Positions 1-5,569 of a stretch of DNA of 5,660 nt are shown one piece after another. The stretch is from Gammaproteobacteria bacterium (GTDB taxonomy: Bacteria > Pseudomonadota > Gammaproteobacteria > Pseudomonadales > Azotimanducaceae_A), in contig JAPPKV010000233.1 of NCBI GenBank assembly GCA_028819775.1, positions 4,855-10,514 on the forward strand, given 5' to 3'. Numbering within the stretch: the first letter of the stretch is position 1; every line of letters begins with the position of its first letter. The notes under the pieces are model-generated. The model was not told where the DNA came from, did no database searches, and saw only the letters and a list, made by a program, of their open reading frames with translations. Both the position numbers and the translations under genes were made by a program.

Positions 1-290
1 TGGAGGTCGGAGTCGCCTGCATGGGGATCATCGAACGGGCCTTTGCCGGCGTATCGGCGATGATCGGCCAAGCCGTTGTGGCACGTGGGTGGTTGCCCCG
101 CGACCGGCTCATCCACTACTCCCTGCATGCTGAAATCGACGTGCGTCACGCCGACGAGTTCTTCGCGGTCGTGGAGCCGGCGTGGGAAGACGAAGCCCGG
201 CGATACCTCATCGATCAGGGTCTGGGCTTGGGCGCATACGCCTTGGACAGGCTGTATCGGGACCTTCACCTTGCGGGGACTGGGCCATAA
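1..290 (+). CDS. C-terminal part of a heme-oxygenase-like (TenA/PqqC-type) putative diiron protein
   Basis: Only the last 95 or so residues are present. The frame is open from base 3 and the start lies outside the window, so the ATG at 21 is probably internal. The visible part reads as two or three long helices. The key motif is H-x3-D-x2-H inside HAEIDVRHADEFF (His at 126-128, Asp at 138-140, His at 147-149). This pattern is typical of the third metal-binding helix in the heme-oxygenase-like diiron oxidase and oxygenase group (UndA, BesC, SznF, CADD) and is also seen in related TenA/PqqC folds. A Glu at 3-5 or 33-35 could supply a ligand from the preceding helix; this is a guess. Known members use O2 to oxidise small molecules such as fatty acids or amino acids, but many are uncharacterised. 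The substrate cannot be told, because the first ligand helix is missing. The gene ends 65 bases before the EthD gene and may be in the same transcription unit. Confidence 0.7.
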   Translation, partial: EVGVACMGIIERAFAGVSAMIGQAVVARGWLPRDRLIHYSLHAEIDVRHADEFFAVVEPAWEDEARRYLIDQGLGLGAYALDRLYRDLHLAGTGP

Positions 291-302
291 GGCTAGATGT
301 AT

Positions 303-318
303 GAGCGTTGGGACGCTC
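303..318. promoter_or_regulatory. Perfect inverted repeat next to a -10-like hexamer
   Basis: GAGCGT, four bases (TGGG), then ACGCTC form a perfect 6 bp palindrome in the 65-base gap between the first two genes. Four bases downstream lies TAAAAT (322-327), which resembles a sigma-70 -10 box. No good -35 box sits at the usual distance: 299-304 is GTATGA. The palindrome could be an operator over a promoter for the EthD operon, or a weak terminator stem for the preceding gene. It has no T-tract, which argues against a classical intrinsic terminator. Confidence 0.35.
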
Positions 319-344
319 GCGTAAAATGCGCCCGCGACATTGAC

Positions 345-349
345 GGAGG
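345..349 (+). promoter_or_regulatory. Strong ribosome binding site for the EthD gene
   Basis: GGAGG ends six bases before the ATG at 356. It is the best Shine-Dalgarno sequence in the window. It fixes the EthD start at 356 rather than at the internal ATG-ATG pair 24 bases further on. Confidence 0.8.
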
Positions 350-355
350 CTCGAC

Positions 356-1081
356 ATGGATCAGACCGCGGGCGCGAAGATGATGTACCTCATCAAGCGC
401 AAGCCGGAGACATCCCGGGAGGAACTGGTGGCACACTGGTTCGCCAACCACATGCCCGCCGTGATTCAGAGTCAGAAGGAAGGCGCGAAACGGGGCCGGC
501 CGCATGCCCGACGCTATTTCGCCACCCTCTACGACGCCAACTCGGCAGGCGTTCATCCCTGGGATGGCGTGGCGCAGCTCTGGTGGCCGCGACCGTTGCC
601 GAAACCCGAGACCGGTTTCGGCGCAGAACCGCGCGACACCTTCCAGCAGAAGGCGGAGCCGTACATGCCTTGGGCAACCCGCGAATACGTCGTGATCGAC
701 GGTTCCAAGCATCTCGACACCGAGCCGTTGACCCTCAACGCGCCCTACCCCATGACACGGTCCGGATTCCACAAGGTGACGTATCTCGTCGCTGCAAAAC
801 CGGACACGGACTACGACGAGTTCTTCGCCCACTGGCTCGACATCCACGTCCCCAACGTCAAGGCGACCATGGAAGCGGTGGGCGGCTTCCGCTACGTCGT
901 GAGCCATAGCATCGACCCCGCCAACGAGCCCTACGCCGGAATGGCGGAACTGTACTATCACGATCCGGAGGATTCGGTTCGCTGGCGCGAGACCATCGAA
1001 GCCGACGGCATGGAGAAGTGGATCGACGCGGGGCGCATGCTCATCCTGAGTTCCCAGACGGAGATGGTCGGGATTCCCTGA
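356..1081 (+). CDS. Tandem EthD-domain (dimeric alpha-beta barrel) protein
   Basis: This 241-residue protein has two copies of an EthD-like ferredoxin-fold domain, about residues 8-120 and 138-238. The copies align directly: MMYLIKRKPETSREEL...HWFANHMPAV (9-36) against VTYLVAAKPDTDYDEF...HWLDIHVPNV (141-168), with 12 of 28 positions identical. Each carries a His-Trp pair (27-28 and 159-160) and a following His (32 and 164), the usual EthD signature of HW plus a nearby H-x-P. Single-domain EthD proteins form dimers, so a tandem protein probably builds the barrel within one chain. EthD is needed for ethyl tert-butyl ether degradation in Rhodococcus by an unknown mechanism, and related folds include polyketide cyclases, decarboxylases and monooxygenases. 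The reaction here is unknown. The start is supported by GGAGG at 345-349. The stop overlaps the next gene by one base (TGATG), which suggests translational coupling. Confidence 0.85.
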   Translation: MDQTAGAKMMYLIKRKPETSREELVAHWFANHMPAVIQSQKEGAKRGRPHARRYFATLYDANSAGVHPWDGVAQLWWPRPLPKPETGFGAEPRDTFQQKAEPYMPWATREYVVIDGSKHLDTEPLTLNAPYPMTRSGFHKVTYLVAAKPDTDYDEFFAHWLDIHVPNVKATMEAVGGFRYVVSHSIDPANEPYAGMAELYYHDPEDSVRWRETIEADGMEKWIDAGRMLILSSQTEMVGIP

Positions 1082-1485
1082 TGGCGACCCTCGAATGCTG
1101 GAGCTGCGGCGCCTCGCTCGACGAACTGCCGCGCCCCATCACCCGGCACATGAGCTGTCCCGAGTGCTTCGAGGACCTGCACTGCTGCCGGATGTGCCGG
1201 AACTACGCGCCGGACGCTTCCATCACGTGCACCGACGAACGAACCGATCCGCCGGTCAACAAGGAGAACGCGAACTTCTGCGACTACTTCCGCCCGACGA
1301 ACGCCTACCGGGCCGGATCGAGGGAACGCCAGGCTGGCGCCAAGGCCAAGCTCGATGCGCTGTTTGGCACCAGGGGTCCCGCCGACGAGGATGCCGAGTC
1401 CACCGACAGCGGCGGCATCGCAGACCCGGGCGACGACAAACAGGCCGAGGCCCGACGACGGCTGGACGACCTGTTCGGACAGTGA
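1081..1485 (+). CDS. Small cysteine-rich zinc-ribbon protein with a duplicated LDxLFG tail
   Basis: This is a 134-residue protein of unknown function. Nine cysteines cluster in the first half: C6-x2-C9 and C26-x2-C29 would make one zinc ribbon. C36-x2-C39 with C50 and C67 would make a second site, with C35 spare. The segment CRMCRNYAPDA followed by KENANFCDYF resembles a family of short conserved hypothetical proteins that I recognise from proteobacteria, none with an assigned role. The second half is charged and probably disordered. It contains an 11-residue motif twice, GAKAKLDALFG (86-96) and EARRRLDDLFG (123-133, one residue before the end), separated by an acidic, Ser/Gly-rich linker. 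The ATG at 1081 was chosen over an in-frame ATG at 1018 because it overlaps the EthD stop, gives a zinc ribbon at the very N-terminus, and has CGGGA seven bases upstream. A metal-dependent adaptor or regulatory role is possible; this is inference. Confidence 0.8.
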   Translation: MATLECWSCGASLDELPRPITRHMSCPECFEDLHCCRMCRNYAPDASITCTDERTDPPVNKENANFCDYFRPTNAYRAGSRERQAGAKAKLDALFGTRGPADEDAESTDSGGIADPGDDKQAEARRRLDDLFGQ

Positions 1486-1512
1486 CCGACTGCCTCGGGC
1501 CCTAGGCGTCAA

Positions 1513-2295
1513 ATGCCTCGATTCGCCGCCAACGTCTCGACCATGTTCCCCGACCTCCCGGTCGCGGAGCGGTTTGCCGCTGCCCGTGCCATCGGCTTCG
1601 AAGCCGTGGAGTACCTCTTTCCCTACGGCGAGAGCCCCGAGGAAATCAAGCGGTGCCTTCGCGACACGAGCATTCGCATGATTCTGCTCAACACCCCGCT
1701 CGGAGATGCCAGCAGCGGCGAACGTGGTCTGGCCGCAGTTCCCGATCGCCAGGCCGATTTCAAGCATCACTTCGAGCAATCGCTAGGCTACGCCCGAACG
1801 CTGGATGTCCCCATGATCCACGCCATGGCTGGAGTCGTCCCCGAGGAGCAGCGCACCGACGCCGAGGTGGTGTTTGCCGAAAACGTCCGCCACGCTGCGG
1901 ATGTCGCCGCGACGCACGGTATCCGCATCCTGTTGGAACCGCTCAACCACGAGGACACACCCGGCTATTTCCTCACGCTGACCGCCGAGACCCGTCGGCT
2001 GATCCAGGCGATAGGTCGCGACAACGTCCGATTGCAGTACGATCTCTACCACCGCCAGATCATGGAGGGGAACCTGGCACGGGGTCTTGCGGACAACATC
2101 GATCTCATCGCCCACATCCAGTTCTCGAGCGTGCCCGGTCGCCACGAGCCGCAGTTCGGAGAGGTCAACATGCCCTACCTCTTCGAGGTCTGCGACCGCC
2201 TCGGCTACCACGGCTGGATCGGCTGCGAATACCGCCCGATGACCACCACCTCCGACGGTATCGGCTGGGGCCGGCCGTACGGACTCGGGCCATGA
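1513..2295 (+). CDS. hyi: Hydroxypyruvate isomerase family protein (TIM barrel, Hyi/OtnI type)
   Basis: This 260-residue protein matches the usual length of hydroxypyruvate isomerase, which interconverts hydroxypyruvate and tartronate semialdehyde in the cytoplasm. The same family includes OtnI, a 2-oxo-tetronate isomerase. The N-terminus MPRFAANVSTMF followed by GFEAVEYLFPY is characteristic of the family. Residues expected to bind the divalent metal and act in catalysis are present: E142 (LLEPLN), D177 (LQYDLYH), Q203 (HIQFSSVPGRHEP) and E239 (GWIGCEYRP). The C-terminal IGWGRPYG segment is also typical. It follows the zinc-ribbon gene after 27 bases with no clear Shine-Dalgarno, and its stop overlaps the next start by four bases (ATGA). 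No glyoxylate carboligase or tartronate semialdehyde reductase lies in the window, so the classical glyoxylate route is not supported by context. Another sugar-acid substrate is equally possible. The family call is firm; the exact substrate is not. Confidence 0.88.
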   Translation: MPRFAANVSTMFPDLPVAERFAAARAIGFEAVEYLFPYGESPEEIKRCLRDTSIRMILLNTPLGDASSGERGLAAVPDRQADFKHHFEQSLGYARTLDVPMIHAMAGVVPEEQRTDAEVVFAENVRHAADVAATHGIRILLEPLNHEDTPGYFLTLTAETRRLIQAIGRDNVRLQYDLYHRQIMEGNLARGLADNIDLIAHIQFSSVPGRHEPQFGEVNMPYLFEVCDRLGYHGWIGCEYRPMTTTSDGIGWGRPYGLGP

Positions 2296-3098
2296 CGGGA
2301 TTGACCGAGGTACAGATCAGCTCGTTCAACGAGGACGGCTTCCTGTTCCCGCTCCGTGCCTTCTCCCCCGAAGAGACACGTCGCCTGCGCGACCGATTGG
2401 AGGAGGCAGAAGCCGGGGCCGAGCCAGGAACCGAACGGGCTGCGCGGCAAGCGCTGCCGATCACCCGCGCCTGGGCCTGGGATCTGGTTCACGATCCGCG
2501 AATCGTGGAGCCGATCTCCGCCGTGTTGGGGCCTGATGTGCTGCTCTGGTCCATGGACTGGTTCATCAAGGAGCCGGGTCCCGGCTTCGTCTCGTACCAC
2601 CAGGACGCGACCTATTGGGGTCTCGAACCGCACCACGTCGCCACCGCGTGGATCGCCCTGTCGGACGCCGGTCCCGAGACCGGCCCGATGCGCTTCGTGC
2701 CCGGCAGCCACCGGGGGCCCTTGTTCGAACAGGACGACACCTACGGCGATCACAATCTCTTGAGCCGCGGCCAGGTGGTCAAGACCGATGTGGACGAGCC
2801 CAAGACCGTGCTCGCGCCCTTGGCACCCGGCGAGATGTCACTGCACCACGTTCGCGTGATCCACGGTTCCGAGCCCAATCTCACCGACGACCGCCGCATC
2901 GGCATGGTGCTGCGCTATTGCGCCACCGACGTGCGTCAGACCAAAGCCCAAGGCGACCGGGCGATCCTGGTCAAGGGCACCGACCGCTATCGACATTTCG
3001 AAATGATCCCCCGGCCGCAGGAAGAACCTGGGAAAGCCGAGAGAGAACTGGCCCGTCTGCATGGTCGGACCCGCCACAAGGCATTAATGGAAGACTGA
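2292..3098 (+). CDS. Phytanoyl-CoA dioxygenase (PhyH) family Fe(II)/2-oxoglutarate oxygenase
   Basis: This 268-residue protein belongs to a family that uses Fe(II), O2 and 2-oxoglutarate, usually to hydroxylate a small molecule. The iron-binding facial triad is visible as H103 and D105 (SYHQDATYWG) with H191 (RVIHGSEPN). R202, eleven residues after the distal His, fits the 2-oxoglutarate carboxylate-binding Arg; the spacing is the same as in human PhyH. The core TAWIALSDAGPETGPMRF then VPGSHRG is the standard central strand region. Because the Asp of HxD is intact, a hydroxylase-type reaction is more likely than a SyrB2-type halogenation, where that position is Ala or Gly. The ATG at 2292 overlaps the isomerase stop (ATGA) and gives a normal N-terminus (LTEVQISSFNEDGFLF). 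The open frame continues further upstream but only as out-of-frame overlap with the isomerase gene. The substrate is unknown. Coupling to the isomerase suggests a shared sugar-acid or small-molecule pathway, which is inference. Confidence 0.88.
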   Translation: MTGLTEVQISSFNEDGFLFPLRAFSPEETRRLRDRLEEAEAGAEPGTERAARQALPITRAWAWDLVHDPRIVEPISAVLGPDVLLWSMDWFIKEPGPGFVSYHQDATYWGLEPHHVATAWIALSDAGPETGPMRFVPGSHRGPLFEQDDTYGDHNLLSRGQVVKTDVDEPKTVLAPLAPGEMSLHHVRVIHGSEPNLTDDRRIGMVLRYCATDVRQTKAQGDRAILVKGTDRYRHFEMIPRPQEEPGKAERELARLHGRTRHKALMED

Positions 3099-3105
3099 TA
3101 CCTAA

Positions 3106-4224
3106 GTGCGTGTGCTCCACGTCTACCGCAGCTACTTCCCCGAGACCCAGGGTGGACTTGAGGAGACGATTCGCCAGATCTGTCTCAGCACGGCACCGCA
3201 TGGGGTAGAGAGCCGGGTGCTTTGCACGAGCGGGACGATCGAACCACGGGTCGTCCGACGTGACGAAGCGGCGGTGTACCGCTGTCGCCGGACCGGCGAG
3301 ATCGCCTCCTGCAGCCTGTCGGTCGAGGCGTTTCCCATGTTCCGGCGCCTACTCGGGTGGGCGAACGTTGTGCACTACCACTTCCCTTGGCCACTGGCCG
3401 ACTTCATGCACTTCACCGGGCGTGTCCGCGTGCCGACGGTTGTGACCTACCACTCGGACATCGTCCGCCAACGACTGCTCGGGTGGACCTACGCTCCCCT
3501 CATGAGGCGATTCCTCGGTTCCGTGGACCGAATCGTTTGCACTTCGCCGAACTACCTGGCGTCGTCCAAGGTGTTGAAGCGCTTCGGCGACCGCGTGGAC
3601 GTCGTGCCGATTGGACTGGACGAAGAGTCCTACCCGTGTGCGGACGACGCGCTCCTCGAACGCACCCATGCCGGCTACGGGTCGGGGTTCTTCCTGTTCG
3701 TCGGCGTCCTGCGCTACTACAAGTGCCTTCACATCCTGCTCGAAGCCATGCGCGGCGCACCCTACCGTGCCGTGATCGTTGGTTCGGGCCCGCTGGAGCG
3801 GCAGCTCAAGAACCGATCCCAGCGCCTCGGATTGAGCAACGTTGCCTTCACCGGGTATCTGCCGGACCCCATGAAGGTCGCATTGCTCAGGCATTGTCGG
3901 GCGGTGGTGTTGCCGTCCTATCTTCGCGCCGAAGCCTTCGGCGTCTCGCTCCTCGAGGGGGCCATGGCGGGCAAGCCCTTGATCTCGACGGAGGTCGGAT
4001 CCGGGACGAGTCATGTGAACGTCCACGGGGAGACCGGTCTCGTCGTCGAGCCTCGATCGCCCGAGGCGTTCCGAAAGGCCATGGACACACTGCACCGCGA
4101 GCCCGAACTGGCCCAGACGCTCGGTGCCGGTGCCCGATGTCGTTTTGAACGGCTGTTCAACGGACGGCTGATGGGTAGACGCTACGGGGACATCTACTCC
4201 TCCGTCCTGGGACATCCGGGTTAA
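3106..4224 (+). CDS. Glycosyltransferase family 4 (GT-B fold), mannosyltransferase-like
   Basis: This 372-residue retaining glycosyltransferase would transfer a sugar from a nucleotide-sugar donor to a growing glycan at the cytoplasmic face of the inner membrane. The N-terminal Rossmann domain starts with RVLHVYRSYFPETQGGLEE, including the acceptor-side GG loop (16-17), followed by VVTYHSD (112-118). The donor domain contains FVGVLRYYKCLHILLEA (198-214), with R203 and K206 as the likely phosphate-binding pair, and GSGPL (226-230). The E-x7-E motif is E276 and E284 in EAFGVSLLEGAMAGKPL. The sequence reminds me of WbpZ/WbdB-type enzymes of O-antigen synthesis, but donor and linkage cannot be read from it. 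The start is GTG at 3106, seven bases after the dioxygenase stop, chosen because the first strand RVLHVY begins immediately. There is no good Shine-Dalgarno: GGAAG lies at 3089-3093, too far away. Family members usually have Gly where C207 stands. Confidence 0.9.
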   Translation: MRVLHVYRSYFPETQGGLEETIRQICLSTAPHGVESRVLCTSGTIEPRVVRRDEAAVYRCRRTGEIASCSLSVEAFPMFRRLLGWANVVHYHFPWPLADFMHFTGRVRVPTVVTYHSDIVRQRLLGWTYAPLMRRFLGSVDRIVCTSPNYLASSKVLKRFGDRVDVVPIGLDEESYPCADDALLERTHAGYGSGFFLFVGVLRYYKCLHILLEAMRGAPYRAVIVGSGPLERQLKNRSQRLGLSNVAFTGYLPDPMKVALLRHCRAVVLPSYLRAEAFGVSLLEGAMAGKPLISTEVGSGTSHVNVHGETGLVVEPRSPEAFRKAMDTLHREPELAQTLGAGARCRFERLFNGRLMGRRYGDIYSSVLGHPG

Positions 4225-4226
4225 GC

Positions 4227-5294
4227 GTGCGGATCGCCGTCGATGGCCGTCCGCTGCGCCATCCGTTCTCCGGAATCGGCGTCTACACGCGCGAGATCCT
4301 CGCCCGCATCGCTGACGATCACGACCTGTTCATTTATCTCGACCGTCGTCTCGCGCAACCGTCCGATCTCAAGGGCACATTCCGCAGCGGCCCGTCGCGC
4401 AGATTGAACGGCTTCGTGACCGCGAATGTCGCGTTCGCGCACTGGGCCAGGCACGACCGGGTAGACGTTTATTTTTCCCCGCGTCACCACCTGCCGTTGA
4501 CGCTCCGTCACACGCCCGCAGTGGTCACCATCCACGACATGGTGTGGCGGGTAGCCCCCGAAACCATGCACCCCCTGAACCGCCTGCTCGACACGGCCCT
4601 GGTGCCCCTGGCCCTAGCCCGAGCCGACCGCATAATCGCCGTCTCGGCAGACACTGCCACCCGCATCGCCGGGTTTTGCGGCCGACGCGACGTCGCGACG
4701 ATCCACAATGCTCCTCGCGAGGCGTTGCACGCCGTGCCGTTCACGCATCCTAGGCCTTACTTTCTATTCGTGGGCACCAAGGAGCCACGCAAGAACCTGC
4801 GCGGCATCGTAGAGGGTTTCCGCCGCGCATCGGCAAACGGGCTAGACCACGGCCTCGTACTCGTCGGACCCACCGGATGGGGCGAGTCCGGGCTCCGCAG
4901 CGTCGAGGCAGTCAACCCGGCGAACGAACGTATTGTGGACCTAGGCCCCATCTCGGACGAGCGATTGGCGGGCGTGTACCAGTCGTGCGCAGCACTGGTG
5001 CTGGCTTCGTTCTACGAGGGGTTCGGCATTCCACTGGTCGAGGCGATGCACCACGGCAAACCCGTCATCACGTCCGGTGTGGGCGCAATGGCCCAGGTCG
5101 CCGGCGATGCGGGAATCCTAGTCGATCCGGACAATCCCGGGAGCATCGCCCGCGCGTTTCTCAAGCTCGCCAAGGACCGAGAAACGCACCGTCGCCTGGC
5201 GGCAAATGCCCGGCGTCGAAGTCGCGCATTCTCGTGGGACCGGGCCGCCCAGACCACGATCGATGTGCTCGACGAGGCCACGAACCGTCCGTAG
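4227..5294 (+). CDS. Glycosyltransferase family 4 (GT-B fold), second of a pair
   Basis: This 355-residue retaining glycosyltransferase begins with RIAVDGRPL and the loop FSGIGVYTREIL, the N-terminal form typical of mannosyltransferase-like GT4 enzymes of polysaccharide clusters. VVTIHDMVWR (99-108) and ARADRIIAVSADT (131-143) complete the acceptor domain. In the donor domain, FVGTKEPRKNL (181-191) carries the phosphate-binding R188 and K189. E264 and E272 form the E-x7-E motif in YEGFGIPLVEAMHHGKPV. The GTG start at 4227 follows the previous stop by only two bases, so the two enzymes are probably made together and act on one glycan. The final codons and the TAG stop lie inside a REP-like repeat, so the last residues (NRP) may be a product of repeat insertion. 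It uses more CTA leucine codons (L130, L180, L206, L239, L298) than its neighbours. Donor and linkage are not identifiable. Confidence 0.9.
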   Translation: MRIAVDGRPLRHPFSGIGVYTREILARIADDHDLFIYLDRRLAQPSDLKGTFRSGPSRRLNGFVTANVAFAHWARHDRVDVYFSPRHHLPLTLRHTPAVVTIHDMVWRVAPETMHPLNRLLDTALVPLALARADRIIAVSADTATRIAGFCGRRDVATIHNAPREALHAVPFTHPRPYFLFVGTKEPRKNLRGIVEGFRRASANGLDHGLVLVGPTGWGESGLRSVEAVNPANERIVDLGPISDERLAGVYQSCAALVLASFYEGFGIPLVEAMHHGKPVITSGVGAMAQVAGDAGILVDPDNPGSIARAFLKLAKDRETHRRLAANARRRSRAFSWDRAAQTTIDVLDEATNRP

Positions 5295-5344
5295 GGGACG
5301 CGACCGCTCCGCGGTCGCCCCGAGAATTCGCTGCGCGAATTCTC
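5284..5344 (+). repeat. REP-like unit 1, direct orientation
   Basis: It begins with ACCGTCCGTAGG, which recurs exactly at 5419-5430, and continues as GTAGGGGACG. Two hairpins follow. The first is GCGACCG (5300-5306) with CGGTCGC (5312-5318), closed further by GGG/CCC across a two-base bulge. The second is a perfect 10 bp stem (5322-5331 with 5335-5344) with a TGC loop. The GTAGG(A/G)G head followed by GC-rich hairpins resembles REP elements of Pseudomonas and Xanthomonas. The TAG at 5292-5294 is the stop of the glycosyltransferase gene. Confidence 0.75.
5300..5344. terminator. Double hairpin after the glycosyltransferase genes
   Basis: Two adjacent stable stems start six bases after the stop codon: a 7 bp GC-rich stem and a 10 bp stem with a 3-base loop. 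No T-run follows, so this is not a textbook intrinsic terminator. The stems could still slow 3' exonuclease decay or help termination between convergent genes, as REP hairpins are known to do in enterobacteria. Confidence 0.4.
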
Positions 5345-5418
5345 CGAACGCGGTCGAGGCAGGTGCACAACACGGCAACTGCCGCGCAACTATCGACGGA
5401 ATTGCGTTCAGCGCATGC
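5345..5418. other. Spacer between repeat units with no recognisable gene
   Basis: This 74-base stretch separates the two direct repeat units. It contains no credible coding sequence; the frames across it are open only because of base composition. A weak long-range pairing is possible between GAACGC (5346-5351) and GCGTTC (5404-5409). Nothing else stands out. Confidence 0.5.
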
Positions 5419-5493
5419 ACCGTCCGTAGGAGACGGGCTTGTCCCGTCCCGGCGCGCCCTGCGGGCGCGATCGAGAATGCTGCCGCATTCTCG
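5419..5493 (+). repeat. REP-like unit 2, direct orientation, three hairpins
   Basis: The unit shares ACCGTCCGTAGG with unit 1, then reads GTAGGAGACGGGCTTGTCCC, very like the Pseudomonas-type REP head GTAGGAGCGGGCTTG. Hairpins are GACGGG/CCCGTC (5432-5437 with 5443-5448), CGCGCCC/GGGCGCG (5453-5459 with 5463-5469) and CGAGAATGC/GCATTCTCG (5472-5480 with 5485-5493). The last hairpin corresponds to the GAGAATTC stem of unit 1 with altered but still paired bases. Confidence 0.75.
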
Positions 5494-5527
5494 CATTCCC
5501 CGGATCACTGCCGTGCGGAATCCCGAC

Positions 5528-5569
5528 GGGCGGGGGCGCGCCTTTCGGGCGCGATAGCACCGCCCCTAC
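5528..5569 (-). repeat. REP-like unit 3, inverted orientation
   Basis: Read on the minus strand, it starts GTAGGGGCGG (5569-5560), the same head as the other two units, so it faces them. An outer stem joins GGGCGG (5528-5533) with CCGCCC (5560-5565). An inner stem joins 5537-5543 with 5547-5553. The inner hairpin (5535-5555) matches 5451-5471 of unit 2 at 19 of 21 positions in the same orientation. Units 2 and 3 together look like an inverted REP pair (REPIN or BIME type). The TAG in its head is the probable stop of the minus-strand frame to the right. Confidence 0.7.

Noticed and set aside
293..961. Minus-strand open frame (222 codons) opposite the EthD gene
   Set aside because: The EthD gene has a strong ribosome binding site and two matching domains, and the antisense frame is a shadow of it.
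958..1779. Long minus-strand open frame (273 codons) across the zinc-ribbon and isomerase genes
   Set aside because: It lies opposite two well-recognised genes, its translation shows no family pattern, and long antisense frames are expected in GC-rich DNA.
1653..2291. N-terminal extension of the dioxygenase frame to an ATG at 1653
   Set aside because: The extension overlaps the isomerase gene out of frame and is Arg/Pro-rich nonsense; the ATG at 2292 gives a normal PhyH N-terminus.
2592..2615. Non-heme iron halogenase (SyrB2 type) considered for the PhyH-family gene
   Set aside because: The metal-binding motif is HQD with Asp intact; halogenases have Ala or Gly there to make room for the halide.
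3349..4215. Long minus-strand open frame (288 codons) opposite the first glycosyltransferase
   Set aside because: The plus strand encodes a clear GT-B enzyme with all motifs; the antisense translation has no recognisable domain.
4877..5557. Plus-strand open frame running through the repeats (226 codons)
   Set aside because: It overlaps the second glycosyltransferase in another frame and then crosses hairpin repeats; its composition is Arg/Gly/Pro-rich with no domain.
5284..5569. CRISPR array or insertion sequence considered for the repeat region
   Set aside because: There are only three units, they vary in length, one is inverted, spacers are not uniform, and no transposase frame is present. 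REP-like elements fit better.
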